Source of the DNA: Planctomycetales bacterium
GTDB taxonomy: Bacteria > Planctomycetota > Planctomycetia > Planctomycetales > Planctomycetaceae
Assembly: GCA_026400835.1 (NCBI GenBank)
Contig: JAPLOA010000084.1
Location: forward strand, 1-64,000
DNA length: 64,000 nt
Reading direction: 5' to 3'
This document shows positions 26,922 to 35,287 of the stretch, piece after piece. Position 1 is the first letter of the stretch. Every line of letters starts with the position of its first letter. Position numbers and translations under genes: made by a program. Under the pieces are notes generated by a model, which saw only the letters and a program-made list of their open reading frames with translations, ran no database searches and had not been told where the DNA came from.

Positions 26922-27038
26922 CACCGCAGCCTCCATGCTGCTTTTTTGGTTTTTAGTTTTCGGTTTTCAGAGAACTGCAGAGGCGTTTCTGAAGGCATTG
27001 ATTGTCTTATCCGAAAGCCGAACACTGAAAACCCGGTC

Positions 27039-27443
27039 TTATAGATATCCCAGCTGTCTCAGTCGCTCCGAAACCGCTTCGGCGTCTTGTTCGTCCATGT
27101 AGTCGTCGGCGTCGCAGAGGTTCATCAGTGTGCAATGCAAATGGGGAATTCGCTGAGCAACAAGTTCTCTTACGAGCCTTTCCGCATCGCAGCATTCTTC
27201 TTCCGACACGACGACAATCCGAAGTGCGGAGTCGGAGATGAGTGTGCCAATTTCCTGAGCTGCCTTGAGTGACCAGCGGAAACCACAAGGACGATTTACC
27301 AGAGACGCACCGTTCTGGTCCGCGGAAACGAACATCGTCCCGGCGATGGTATTCAGTGGCTGCTGAGTCAGATTCAGCACGGCATCACCGGCCAGCAGGA
27401 CCTCGGTAATCGAATTGGCTGTTGTTACGCATTCCGTTGCCAT
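27039..27443 (-). CDS. Conserved-looking small protein of unknown function
   Basis: 134 aa, not recognised. It has an alternation of strands and helices (RIVVVSEEECCDAERLVREL, HLHCTLMNLCDADDYMDEQD) and no signal peptide or membrane segment. It contains several cysteines, including a CC pair. Its last residues, SERLRQLGYL, resemble the C-terminal tail seen on many alkaline phosphatase-superfamily proteins, and the gene lies directly upstream of such a phosphodiesterase, so a partner or detached domain is possible. Codon use and position within the minus-strand run support it being real. Confidence 0.6.
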   Translation of the reverse strand: MATECVTTANSITEVLLAGDAVLNLTQQPLNTIAGTMFVSADQNGASLVNRPCGFRWSLKAAQEIGTLISDSALRIVVVSEEECCDAERLVRELVAQRIPHLHCTLMNLCDADDYMDEQDAEAVSERLRQLGYL

Positions 27444-27633
27444 CGCACGCTCTTATTACAAATCCCGCGTGAATTACGCCTTGTTGAGGCTCGACGATCC
27501 ATCGCCGACCACGCAGAACTTTACCCGCCTTTCCATTTTGCAGCAACGCGGCTTTTGGGACGGAAACCTTAAGTAAAAGTCGTGTTTCAGGCCATTTTTG
27601 GGCGTAAACGCAGGCGCTCAGCTTTTAGGCGGG

Positions 27634-27718
27634 ATGGTGCGAGCCATCCGGCGACTGTCTGAAAACTGAAAGGGAGCCGTCTGGACACTTCGTTGACTCA
27701 CCGGAGGGCTCGCACTAT
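27634..27718. repeat. Imperfect inverted repeat (about 21-bp arms)
   Basis: Left arm 27634-27654 has GGTGCGAGCCATCCGGCGA. Right arm 27698-27718 is its reverse complement with a few changes (TCACCGGAGGGCTCGCACTA). The arms flank a 43-base centre containing CTGAAAACTGAAAGG. The element fills the gap between the GT2 gene and the small unknown gene. It is a second REP-like family, distinct from the hairpin at 4.7 kb. Confidence 0.75.
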
Positions 27719-27737
27719 TACGCATCCACGGCAGAAG

Positions 27738-28490
27738 CTATTCTGCTGACGAACCACAGTCTGCGGTAAATCGCTGTGACATCCCGCGACGCTCCAGTTC
27801 GGTGTTCAGCACGCTGTGGTAGTGAGCAAGGCGGATTGCTGCGTCATCCAGAGAGCCTCCGAACGATCGCTTCTCATCGAGATAGATCAGCGGCACGGCA
27901 AATTCCTGAATCTTCCAGCCCAGATCAACCGCTTGCACCCATAACTGGAGCGGCATCGCATAACCAGTGTCCGTGATGTCCAGCCCAGCCAAAGCAGGAA
28001 CTCGGTAGGCTTTGAATCCGCAGAACGCGTCGGTGATGGACAGCCCGAGTTGCTCATTCAGGCAGCCTGTAATGCGAGCATTGATCCGGCGACGTTCGAT
28101 CGGAGGAATACTGTCGCCGGAAAATTGCTTCAGATATCTCGAGCCGGAAACCATATCGACCGGCCCATCGGCTCCCTGAACCATGGCCGCAATCTGCTGC
28201 ACCAGATAAGGCTGATGCTGGCCATCGCAATCCATCGTCACAAGCACGTCGAAGTTGTGTTTCAGAGCGTATTCGAACGCTGTCGCCAGAGCCGCACCGT
28301 AACCACGATTCGGGTTGTGATGCACGACCTTCACATCCGGGAAACTCTTCAGCACCTGAGCTGTTCCGTCTGTAGAACCATCGTTCACGACCAAAATGTC
28401 TTTGGTGTGGTTCTGGAGTTCCGACAGCACGCCGGCGACGTGCGACACTTCGTTGTAGACGGGCAAAGCCGTCAGAATGCGCTGGCTCAT
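27738..28490 (-). CDS. Family 2 glycosyltransferase (DPM1/polyprenyl-phosphate sugar synthase-like)
   Basis: 250 aa, GT-A fold. LTALPVYNEVSHVAGVL, DILVVNDGSTDGTAQVLKSF and the metal-binding VTMDCDGQHQP are the GT2 signatures. GFKAYRVPAL and RLAHYHSVL near the end match dolichyl/polyprenyl-phosphate mannose or glucose synthases, without a membrane anchor. It likely makes a polyprenyl-phosphate sugar or extends a lipid-linked glycan. It is the first gene, in transcription order, of the sulfur-flavoured glycan locus. Confidence 0.9.
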   Translation of the reverse strand: MSQRILTALPVYNEVSHVAGVLSELQNHTKDILVVNDGSTDGTAQVLKSFPDVKVVHHNPNRGYGAALATAFEYALKHNFDVLVTMDCDGQHQPYLVQQIAAMVQGADGPVDMVSGSRYLKQFSGDSIPPIERRRINARITGCLNEQLGLSITDAFCGFKAYRVPALAGLDITDTGYAMPLQLWVQAVDLGWKIQEFAVPLIYLDEKRSFGGSLDDAAIRLAHYHSVLNTELERRGMSQRFTADCGSSAE

Positions 28491-28558
28491 GCGGTCATCG
28501 TAGACTTGGCGACAGTGATGTCAATTCGACAGGCCTGAATCTTGAATTCTCGCCGCGA

Positions 28559-29614
28559 TCAGCGTCGGTTCTGGAAGTTATGGCGAACAAGTCCGGGTAG
28601 CACGTCTGCGTCGAGATTGGCGGTTTTTCCCGCTTTCAACAGATCCCAGGCGATAGCCGCCATCGCAGCATTATCCGTACACAGGTTCATCGGAGCCACC
28701 AGCAGTTCGATTCGTTCACGCTTGGCCATCTTCTGCAACTCATTACGCAGAAGCTGGTTCGCAGCGACGCCCCCTCCGACACAAAGTCGAGAATAGCCGA
28801 GTTGCCGAACGGCCTGGCGACATTTGGACACGAGAACATCGACCGCTGCTTCCTGAAACGCAGCAGCCAGATCATTCACACACTCCGGCGGAGTTTCAGC
28901 AAGCTGATTCGGCCCCGGAACACCTCGAGCCGCGTACAGAACGGCCGTCTTCAATCCGGCAAAACTGAAATCCAGTCGGCCGCTATGAATCAACGGTCGC
29001 GGCATGGTGAATTTCTTTGCATTGCCACTGAGGGCCGCTTTCTGAATGGCGGGACCTCCCGGATAGGGCAAGTTCAAAATTCTGGCCACCTTGTCGAAGG
29101 CTTCACCAGCCGCGTCATCCGTCGTTCCACCAATCAACTGGCATTCTGTCGCAGAGCGACAATCGTAGAGATTGGTATGTCCGCCGCTGACAACAAACCC
29201 CGCGCACGGATAAATGGAATGATCCTGACCCATTCCACAAGCGTAGATGTGAGCCTCAACATGATTGACTGTCACGAGCGGAATCTGAAGGCTCATCGCC
29301 ATTGTCTTGGCCGCCGTCAGACCGACCAGCAATGATCCGACAAGCCCGGGCTCCGTCGTCACAGCAATCGCATGGAGATCCGACGTCAAGCAGCCGGCCT
29401 CTTTCAACGCCGCCTGGATGACTGGAAGAATGCGACGCACATGGGCTCTGGAAGCAATCTCCGGAACGACACCGCCCCACTCTTCATGCAGTTCGAACTG
29501 CGACGCAATAATGCTGGACAGGACGACGCCATCTTCGCGCACAACCGCCGCCGCTGTTTCGTCACAGGACGATTCAATCGCCAGCAATCGTCGTAAAGAA
29601 GAAGCTTCGTTCAT
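28559..29614 (-). CDS. tsaD: tRNA N6-adenosine threonylcarbamoyltransferase TsaD
   Basis: 351 aa, the usual length. [15 protein letters not shown] is the ASKHA nucleotide-binding start, [12 protein letters not shown] supplies the iron/zinc ligands His117 and His121, and [13 protein letters not shown] and [10 protein letters not shown] are conserved. It transfers threonylcarbamoyl from TC-AMP to A37 of tRNAs that read ANN codons, together with TsaB and TsaE, whose genes are not in this window. It sits between serS and the glycan locus on the minus strand. Confidence 0.97.
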   Translation of the reverse strand: MNEASSLRRLLAIESSCDETAAAVVREDGVVLSSIIASQFELHEEWGGVVPEIASRAHVRRILPVIQAALKEAGCLTSDLHAIAVTTEPGLVGSLLVGLTAAKTMAMSLQIPLVTVNHVEAHIYACGMGQDHSIYPCAGFVVSGGHTNLYDCRSATECQLIGGTTDDAAGEAFDKVARILNLPYPGGPAIQKAALSGNAKKFTMPRPLIHSGRLDFSFAGLKTAVLYAARGVPGPNQLAETPPECVNDLAAAFQEAAVDVLVSKCRQAVRQLGYSRLCVGGGVAANQLLRNELQKMAKRERIELLVAPMNLCTDNAAMAAIAWDLLKAGKTANLDADVLPGLVRHNFQNRR

Positions 29615-29685
29615 GAGAGGCGATGCAGTGCGAAGAAAAAGTCCCGTCGGCGGAGCGACGTGGCCGTGGTCAACACATTAAAGAA

Positions 29686-30966
29686 TCAGGCCTTCGTGAA
29701 TACGTCCTTGCCAACCCAGGGTCGCAGAACCTTTGGCACCACCACACTTCCGTCTGCCTGTTGATAGTTTTCCAGAACCGCAATGATTGCTCGCGCACAG
29801 GAAATAGCTGTGCCGTTCAATGTCTGGACAAACTGAGTACCCTTCTTGTCAGGGCTTTTGCAGCGGATGTTCAACCGGCGTGCCTGATAATCCGTGCAAT
29901 TTGAGGCACTGGTGACTTCGCCGTATTCTCCGCCGTCACCTCGTCCCGGCATCCAGGCTTCGATATCGAACTTGCGATAAGCCGGACCGCCAAGGTCTCC
30001 GGAAGCCGTATCGATGACCCGATAAGGAATGCCAAGTTCCTGGAAGACTTCTTCTTCGATCCGCAGGACTTCTGCATGCAACGCATCTGAGTCCTTCAGA
30101 TCCGGCCCGGTGTAACCGAACATTTCCACCTTCGTGAATTGATGAACTCGGTAGATGCCCCGCCCTGCTCGACCGGCCGCACCAGCCTCTGTCCGAAAAC
30201 AGTGTGACAACCCCGCGTACTTCAGTGGCAAGGTCGCGACATCCAGAATCTGATCCTTCTGAATTCCGCCCAGAGTGATCTCGGCAGTGGCCACCAGACT
30301 CAGATCGCTATTGGCCACAGAGTAGATCTGTGTTTCATTACCGCGAGGATTAAAGCCGATGCCTTCCAGAACGGAATCGCGAGCCAGGTCGGGCGTTGTG
30401 AACAGCGTGAAACCTTCGCCGCGCAGCTTGGTCAGTGCAAACTGAACCAGAGCCATCTCCAGCATCACAGCATCGTTCTTCAGGAAGTAGAATCCTGAGC
30501 CCGCCACGCGTGCACCGGCTTCGAAGTCGATCAGATCAAGATTCGCGGCGATTTCGACATGGTCTTTCGGTTTGAAGTCGAACTTCGGCTTGTCACCCCA
30601 AACGCGAATCTCGAACGCATCCTCTTCGCCACCAATTGGCGCGGAAGGATGAGTCATATTCGGGATGCGAATCTGCTCGTCGCGCAGCTGCTCCTCAACC
30701 TTCTTCTGCTGCTCTTCGGTCTGACTGACCTGATCGCGCAACTGCTTGCCCTGTTCGACAAGCTTCGGGCGATCTTCGGTCGACGCTTTCGGGATCTGTG
30801 CAGACACTTCCTTCTGCTGGCGACGCAGTTCATCACCTTTGGCGATCAGAGCATTTCGCTCATCGCGCAGTCGCACGACAGCATCAACATTGACTTCAAC
30901 ACCGCGTTTTTTGCAGTTGTCGACAACAAGATCACGATGATCGCAGATAAACTGCAGATCCAGCAT
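29686..30966 (-). CDS. serS: Seryl-tRNA synthetase
   Basis: 426 aa, class II aaRS. Residues about 30-100 form the long antiparallel coiled coil that grips the tRNA variable arm. Motif 2 is in FRTEAGAAGRAGRGIYRVHQ and motif 3 in LNGTAISCARAIIAVLENYQ. It charges tRNA-Ser and tRNA-Sec with serine. ATG 30966 has AGGAG eight bases upstream. It is followed after 71 bases by tsaD in the same direction, so the two translation genes may be cotranscribed. Confidence 0.98.
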   Translation of the reverse strand: MLDLQFICDHRDLVVDNCKKRGVEVNVDAVVRLRDERNALIAKGDELRRQQKEVSAQIPKASTEDRPKLVEQGKQLRDQVSQTEEQQKKVEEQLRDEQIRIPNMTHPSAPIGGEEDAFEIRVWGDKPKFDFKPKDHVEIAANLDLIDFEAGARVAGSGFYFLKNDAVMLEMALVQFALTKLRGEGFTLFTTPDLARDSVLEGIGFNPRGNETQIYSVANSDLSLVATAEITLGGIQKDQILDVATLPLKYAGLSHCFRTEAGAAGRAGRGIYRVHQFTKVEMFGYTGPDLKDSDALHAEVLRIEEEVFQELGIPYRVIDTASGDLGGPAYRKFDIEAWMPGRGDGGEYGEVTSASNCTDYQARRLNIRCKSPDKKGTQFVQTLNGTAISCARAIIAVLENYQQADGSVVVPKVLRPWVGKDVFTKA

Positions 30967-31068
30967 TGGAAAACTCCTGGAGCAGATTCAATAGTCAGTG
31001 AAGCAACGAGCTGAGGGCTAATAGCAAAGAGCGGAGAACGTCAGGCCGATTTCATGGCGACGGCTCCC

Positions 31069-32442
31069 TTAGGTTTTCTTGACCTTTGCCAATTCCGACC
31101 AAAGGCAGGCGCTGGCAAGAGTGCCACGATGAAAATCCGTGACATGGATGTGTTCATCCGGGCTGTGAAGATTGTCCGAGTTTCGGCCCCAGCCGAGCAG
31201 AAGAGTATCGATTCCCAGAATCTGTTTGAAGCTGAGAACGACTGGAATGGAACCACCCTCGCGGATCAGAACCGGCGGCTGCCCGAAGGCTGTTTCCACA
31301 GCCTTGCGCGCGGCTGTCAGCCAGTCGCTGGTCGGATCAAAGACGAAGGCTTCACAACCGTGAGATCGCTTGAATTCGAACTCAATTCCCGGCGGACAAT
31401 TTGCCTTCAGAAATTTTTCAAGAGCATCCAGAACTTTCGTCGGGTTCATCTTTGGAACCAGACGGCAGGTAATCTTCGCAATCGCTCGCGACGGAATAAT
31501 TGTCTTTGGACCCTCGCCCTGATAACCGCCCGTGATGCCGTTGATATCGCAGGTTGGTCGGGCGGTTCGTCGCACCAGAGTTGATCGGCCTGCTTCGCCG
31601 AAAGTTGCTGAACTCCCAACTTCCTTCAGAAAAGCAGATTCAGAAAACGGCAATACTGCGTACTGTTCCTGTTCGATACTGGTCAGCTCCAGCACGTCAT
31701 CATAGAAGCCGGGGATCTGAATTCGCCCATCGTCACCAACCAACTTGCCGCACATTTTGGCCAGGGCATTGACGGGGTTTGCAATGCTGCCGCCGTAAAT
31801 GCCGCTGTGAAGATCTTTGGATGGTCCTTTTAGACGCACCTCCGCAGCCACGATTCCTCGCAGACCGCAGGTGATTGCTGGAATGCCATCCGCATACTGA
31901 CTGGTGTCGCTGACAACAGCCACGTCGGCCTTCAGAAGCTGTTTGTGAGTCTCAAGGAAGTGATCCAGATTGACCCCACCAACCTCTTCTTCACCTTCGA
32001 TCAAAACCTTTACATTGACCGGCAGGCTGCCATGAATCTTGGTCCAGGCTTCGATCGACTTCAGGTGAGTAAACAACTGGCCTTTGTCGTCCGTTGCTCC
32101 TCGAGCGAACAGTTTCCCCTCTCGAACCTGCGGTTCAAAAGCCGGGGTTGTCCAAAGGTTATGTGGATCCGGGGGCTGAACATCATAATGACCGTAGACC
32201 AGCACTGTTGGCAGGGCAGGATTCTCGATCCGCTCACCATAGACGATTGGATGGCCTTTGGTGGGATAGATGGTGGCCTTCAGGCCGGCTTCCGTCATGG
32301 AGTTCCTGACCCACTCCGCACAAACTCCCATCTGGGGCGCATAAGCACTGTCGGCGCTGACGCTGGGAATGCGGAGAAAGCTGCACAGTTGCTCCAGCGA
32401 GATCGATTGTTGCTGCCGAAGAAAATCGAGCACATCATTCAT
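31069..32442 (-). CDS. M20 family dipeptidase/carboxypeptidase
   Basis: 457 aa. Co-catalytic zinc site residues are in VYGHYDVQP (His85, Asp87), ATDDKGQ (Asp118) and IEGEEEVGG (Glu151/Glu152). A dimerisation lid domain occupies the middle, and GGSIPVVLSF with a late His completes the set. The length and the order of motifs match CNDP-like dipeptidases of the M20 family rather than desuccinylases. It is cytoplasmic, with no signal peptide. It lies between serS and an MBL-fold gene on the same strand. Confidence 0.92.
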   Translation of the reverse strand: MNDVLDFLRQQQSISLEQLCSFLRIPSVSADSAYAPQMGVCAEWVRNSMTEAGLKATIYPTKGHPIVYGERIENPALPTVLVYGHYDVQPPDPHNLWTTPAFEPQVREGKLFARGATDDKGQLFTHLKSIEAWTKIHGSLPVNVKVLIEGEEEVGGVNLDHFLETHKQLLKADVAVVSDTSQYADGIPAITCGLRGIVAAEVRLKGPSKDLHSGIYGGSIANPVNALAKMCGKLVGDDGRIQIPGFYDDVLELTSIEQEQYAVLPFSESAFLKEVGSSATFGEAGRSTLVRRTARPTCDINGITGGYQGEGPKTIIPSRAIAKITCRLVPKMNPTKVLDALEKFLKANCPPGIEFEFKRSHGCEAFVFDPTSDWLTAARKAVETAFGQPPVLIREGGSIPVVLSFKQILGIDTLLLGWGRNSDNLHSPDEHIHVTDFHRGTLASACLWSELAKVKKT

Positions 32443-32508
32443 GAGAGTAACCTAATAACAGGAATAGAGTTTCTCGTTCTTCAAACGATCCCGGAACCGT
32501 TGTCTCAG

Positions 32509-33300
32509 TCAGGATGCGGCCGGATTTTGACCCTTCGCAAGTTCCGCTTCCCACTCATCAAGCAAAGGCCAGTCAACGGCACACGTTCCGAAGTCGGCCA
32601 TGTGCTGATATCTGTCGAGGCGATCAATCGCCGACTGCAGCAGCTTTGCTTCATTTCGGAATGCTGGTCCGTGACTTGGCAACAACCACTCAACACTGCT
32701 CTTCTGAATTCGCTTAAGTGAGTCAATAAACGCTGGCAGGTCAGAACCATGATGTGCATCAATACTGCCAACGCATCCATCCCGGAAAATATTGTCGCCG
32801 GAAAACAGAAGGTTCCCAAGTCGAAATGCCAACTGACCGACGGCATGACCCGGAGTATGCCAAACCTGGATCTTCAGCTTGCCAAGCTCCAGTGTTGTTC
32901 CTTCATCAACCTCTTTGTCGATCACAAAGTTCGGCATGTCGATGGAGATACCCTGGGCGGGAATTTCTGCAAACGATGCAATGCGGTCATTTGACTCAAG
33001 AATAATTTTTGCGTCGGGATGAGCGACGAGTTGTGATCCCGGCAGCAGCTCTTTCGCGCGCTGGAATCCCTGGACATGGTCCGCGTCCGCGTGTGTCGCG
33101 ACGAGATACTTGCAGTTGGCGAGAGGAAAGTCCATCTGACGAATCAGATCGATGATTTCATCGACGGTGTCAGCGTAACCGATATCCAGCAGCATCCAGT
33201 CGCTGCCGGAAAAAATCAGATACACACAGCATCCCAGTCGACGTCGCGCCTGAAAGTTGAGTTCAATTACGTTTGGAAAAAGCTCACGCCGTTCGAGCAT
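32509..33300 (-). CDS. MBL-fold metallo-hydrolase with HxDxDH motif
   Basis: 263 aa metallo-beta-lactamase fold. The usual HxHxDH is read as THADADH (His70, Asp72, Asp74, His75), so the second histidine is an aspartate. [13 protein letters not shown] and [12 protein letters not shown] supply the other ligands, and a late LLPSHGP gives the last histidine. Glyoxalase II-like or generic thioester/phosphodiester hydrolysis is typical of the fold; the Asp variant may shift metal preference. It is the most upstream gene of the minus-strand run. Confidence 0.88.
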   Translation of the reverse strand: MLERRELFPNVIELNFQARRRLGCCVYLIFSGSDWMLLDIGYADTVDEIIDLIRQMDFPLANCKYLVATHADADHVQGFQRAKELLPGSQLVAHPDAKIILESNDRIASFAEIPAQGISIDMPNFVIDKEVDEGTTLELGKLKIQVWHTPGHAVGQLAFRLGNLLFSGDNIFRDGCVGSIDAHHGSDLPAFIDSLKRIQKSSVEWLLPSHGPAFRNEAKLLQSAIDRLDRYQHMADFGTCAVDWPLLDEWEAELAKGQNPAAS

Positions 33301-33537
33301 TGGGGCCGCTCACATGTCCTTAACAGGGGTCTGGCTGCCGCAAAATCCCACTTTGGCAGCCCATTGCTGATTCTAGGGAAGCCCCTCGGTCCCGGCAACG
33401 CACCCTTCCGTTCCTCCCGCGGCAACGAACATTTCCGTGATGAGCCTGATTTAGGCTGTTTCAGCTTCGTGAAAGCTGTTCCTGGAGAGTGACTTTGGCT
33501 CCGCTAGAGTCCTCACAATCCCTACAGAGGAGTCATC
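33301..33537. other. Intergenic, no gene recognised
   Basis: Divergent promoter region upstream of the MBL gene. It precedes a ribosome-site-led small frame starting at 33538. No clear hairpin or sigma-70 pair was seen. Confidence 0.35.
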
Positions 33538-33645
33538 GTGAGCAACATTGTCATAAATGCTGCCTGCCTGGCGGACTCCCGACGTTATAGTTTTTTCGGG
33601 GCCGGACATGACGGGGCTGTTGTGGTCGGATGTTTTTGCGAATAA
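33538..33645 (+). CDS. Possible 35-aa small ORF with ribosome site
   Basis: GTG 33538 lies five bases after AGAGGAG (33526-33532). It encodes VSNIVINAACLADSRR followed by YSFFGAGHDGAVVVGCFCE, then TAA. No family is recognised. After the TAA the same frame stays open for another 43 codons, to TAA 33775. The stretch could therefore be a single small gene broken by a nonsense codon, two small genes, or chance. Confidence 0.3.
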   Translation: MSNIVINAACLADSRRYSFFGAGHDGAVVVGCFCE

Positions 33646-33648
33646 AAC

Positions 33649-33777
33649 GTGAGTTCGCAGAATCTGGAAATTACACAGAGTGGGGTCCCGGGCATCAGTT
33701 TAAAAACGATGGTGCTGTGGCAGCCTGAACAGGGCACACCTGAAGATCAGGCCCAAAGGATTGCCCGGCAACGTTAA
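33649..33777 (+). CDS. Possible 42-aa small ORF in the same frame
   Basis: GTG 33649, four bases after the TAA of the preceding small frame, opens 42 codons including LEITQSGVPGISLKTMVLWQ and ending in QAQRIARQR. Its polar, helix-prone tail looks protein-like, but no ribosome site precedes it. It ends 24 bases before the M24-fold gene. It is listed because the two frames together could be a degraded gene. Confidence 0.25.
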   Translation: MSSQNLEITQSGVPGISLKTMVLWQPEQGTPEDQAQRIARQR

Positions 33778-33801
33778 TCGGCACGGCAGGAGTAGTTCTC
33801 A

Positions 33802-35151
33802 ATGAGCTCTGGCAGCATGGATGATGCATCCCGCCGTCGTTGTCTGATTCAGGACAAGCGCCGTCTGGCTGATATCGAAGAAAAGCAGGAACGTGTTCGA
33901 GCGTTTCTTCCGTCCGTCGGTGCTGACGCGATGCTCCTGCAGGATCCGGCCAACATCGCCTGGTTTACGGCGGGTGGAGATCTGAGTCGTTGTGCGTCCG
34001 ACAGTTGCACCAGCAGCGTGTTTGTCACCGAAGACGCTCGTCTGTTTGCCACCAACGCCGTTGATTCCGCGCAGCTCTTTGAACGGGAGTGCTTCGGCCT
34101 CGGTTTCCAGTTGAAGCAGCGAGAATGGTTTCAGCCACACTGTGCATTGGTGGAAGATTTGTGTCGTGGCCGCAAGGTAGTGAGCGACTCTGGTTTCGAG
34201 GGAACTCGTAACGTCGGCAAACGAATTGCTAAACTACGATTGCCTCTGACCAGTCTCGAAGTTGACCGTCTGCGAAAACTCAGCAAGGTATTGGTGCACG
34301 CGGTCGAAGTAACGGCAGGACATATTCGCAAGGGAGTCACGGAAGCCGCTGTGGCCGGTGAATTGAGCAACCGACTTCTGCGGCGGACGGTGACGCCGGC
34401 AAGAATTCAGGTATGTGCTGACGGTCGCAACATTCGTTATCGCCACTGGAGCTACAGCGAAGATCCGATTGAATCTTATGCGACAGTTTCCTGTGTGGCT
34501 CGCCGCTGGGGTCTGCATGTCGCGGTGTCGCGAACTGTGTGTCTGGATGAGGTTCCTCAGGATCTTTGGGCGGCTCATCAAAAAGCAGTCATGATGCATG
34601 CCACGGGAATTTATTTTTCGCGACACGGTCAGCAGTTGAAAGATGTCTGGCCGAAAGTCAAACGCATTTACGATAAGTTCGGCCTGCCGTCGGAATGGCA
34701 ACTGTGTGATCAGGCTGACATCATTGGTTATCGCACGAGCGAACATCAACTGACGCCCTCCTCCGAGTTTGAATTGCAGGGACCAGTTCCAGTTTTCTGG
34801 CATCCTGGAGTATCAGCCGCAATGCTCGGCGATACAGTGCTTGTGATGCCCAGTGGATTTGAGATGTTGACTCGCTCTACGGTTTGGCCGGAACTCAAGG
34901 TTCAGGTCAGGGGGCATGATGTTCCGTGTTCTGGTTTGCTTTTGATTCGAGAAACACAGGCTCCGGAATCGTCTTTGAAGACAAGTCGCGATCACGATCA
35001 TGATTCGGCGATTTTCCGAGGCTATAACCTGCCCGATGATGACGCCGATGGTTCCCGGATGGATTCCATCTGGGAACTGGACATATCCGCAGGGGGTTCC
35101 GTCTTCGACGAGAGCGAATCGCAATATTCTCAGGAATCCGTACTGGATTGA
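33802..35151 (+). CDS. M24-fold (aminopeptidase P/creatinase-like) protein, apparently lacking metal ligands
   Basis: 449 aa. The N-terminal creatinase-like domain is recognisable (RVRAFLPSVGADAMLLQDPA, NIAWFTAGGD), followed by EVDRLRKLSKVLVHAVEVTA, the helix that precedes the pita-bread domain. The five metal ligands of active M24 peptidases are not found: the segment aligned to DxG..Y..D reads SCVARRWGLHVAVSRT, GHGxG is IGYRTSEHQ, and the final E-D-T-V reads LGDTVLV. It is therefore likely a non-peptidase member. AGGAG precedes ATG 33802. The acidic C-terminal 90 residues are unlike the family. Confidence 0.75.
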   Translation: MSSGSMDDASRRRCLIQDKRRLADIEEKQERVRAFLPSVGADAMLLQDPANIAWFTAGGDLSRCASDSCTSSVFVTEDARLFATNAVDSAQLFERECFGLGFQLKQREWFQPHCALVEDLCRGRKVVSDSGFEGTRNVGKRIAKLRLPLTSLEVDRLRKLSKVLVHAVEVTAGHIRKGVTEAAVAGELSNRLLRRTVTPARIQVCADGRNIRYRHWSYSEDPIESYATVSCVARRWGLHVAVSRTVCLDEVPQDLWAAHQKAVMMHATGIYFSRHGQQLKDVWPKVKRIYDKFGLPSEWQLCDQADIIGYRTSEHQLTPSSEFELQGPVPVFWHPGVSAAMLGDTVLVMPSGFEMLTRSTVWPELKVQVRGHDVPCSGLLLIRETQAPESSLKTSRDHDHDSAIFRGYNLPDDDADGSRMDSIWELDISAGGSVFDESESQYSQESVLD

Positions 35152-35287
35152 GCCTTCTCTCTGTGCCGAAAGCCTTCACTGACTGGGCACCTCCTGCTTG
35201 TTGCACGATTGAGTGTCGTCTTTCGCTCCGTGAAAGTAACATACCGCCCGGATGAGGTTGGTAAGCGTTATTGAGTGAGCGACGATA

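Noticed and set aside
31945-32721. 258-codon open frame on the plus strand
   Set aside because: Antisense to the M20 peptidase and MBL genes, with no domain.
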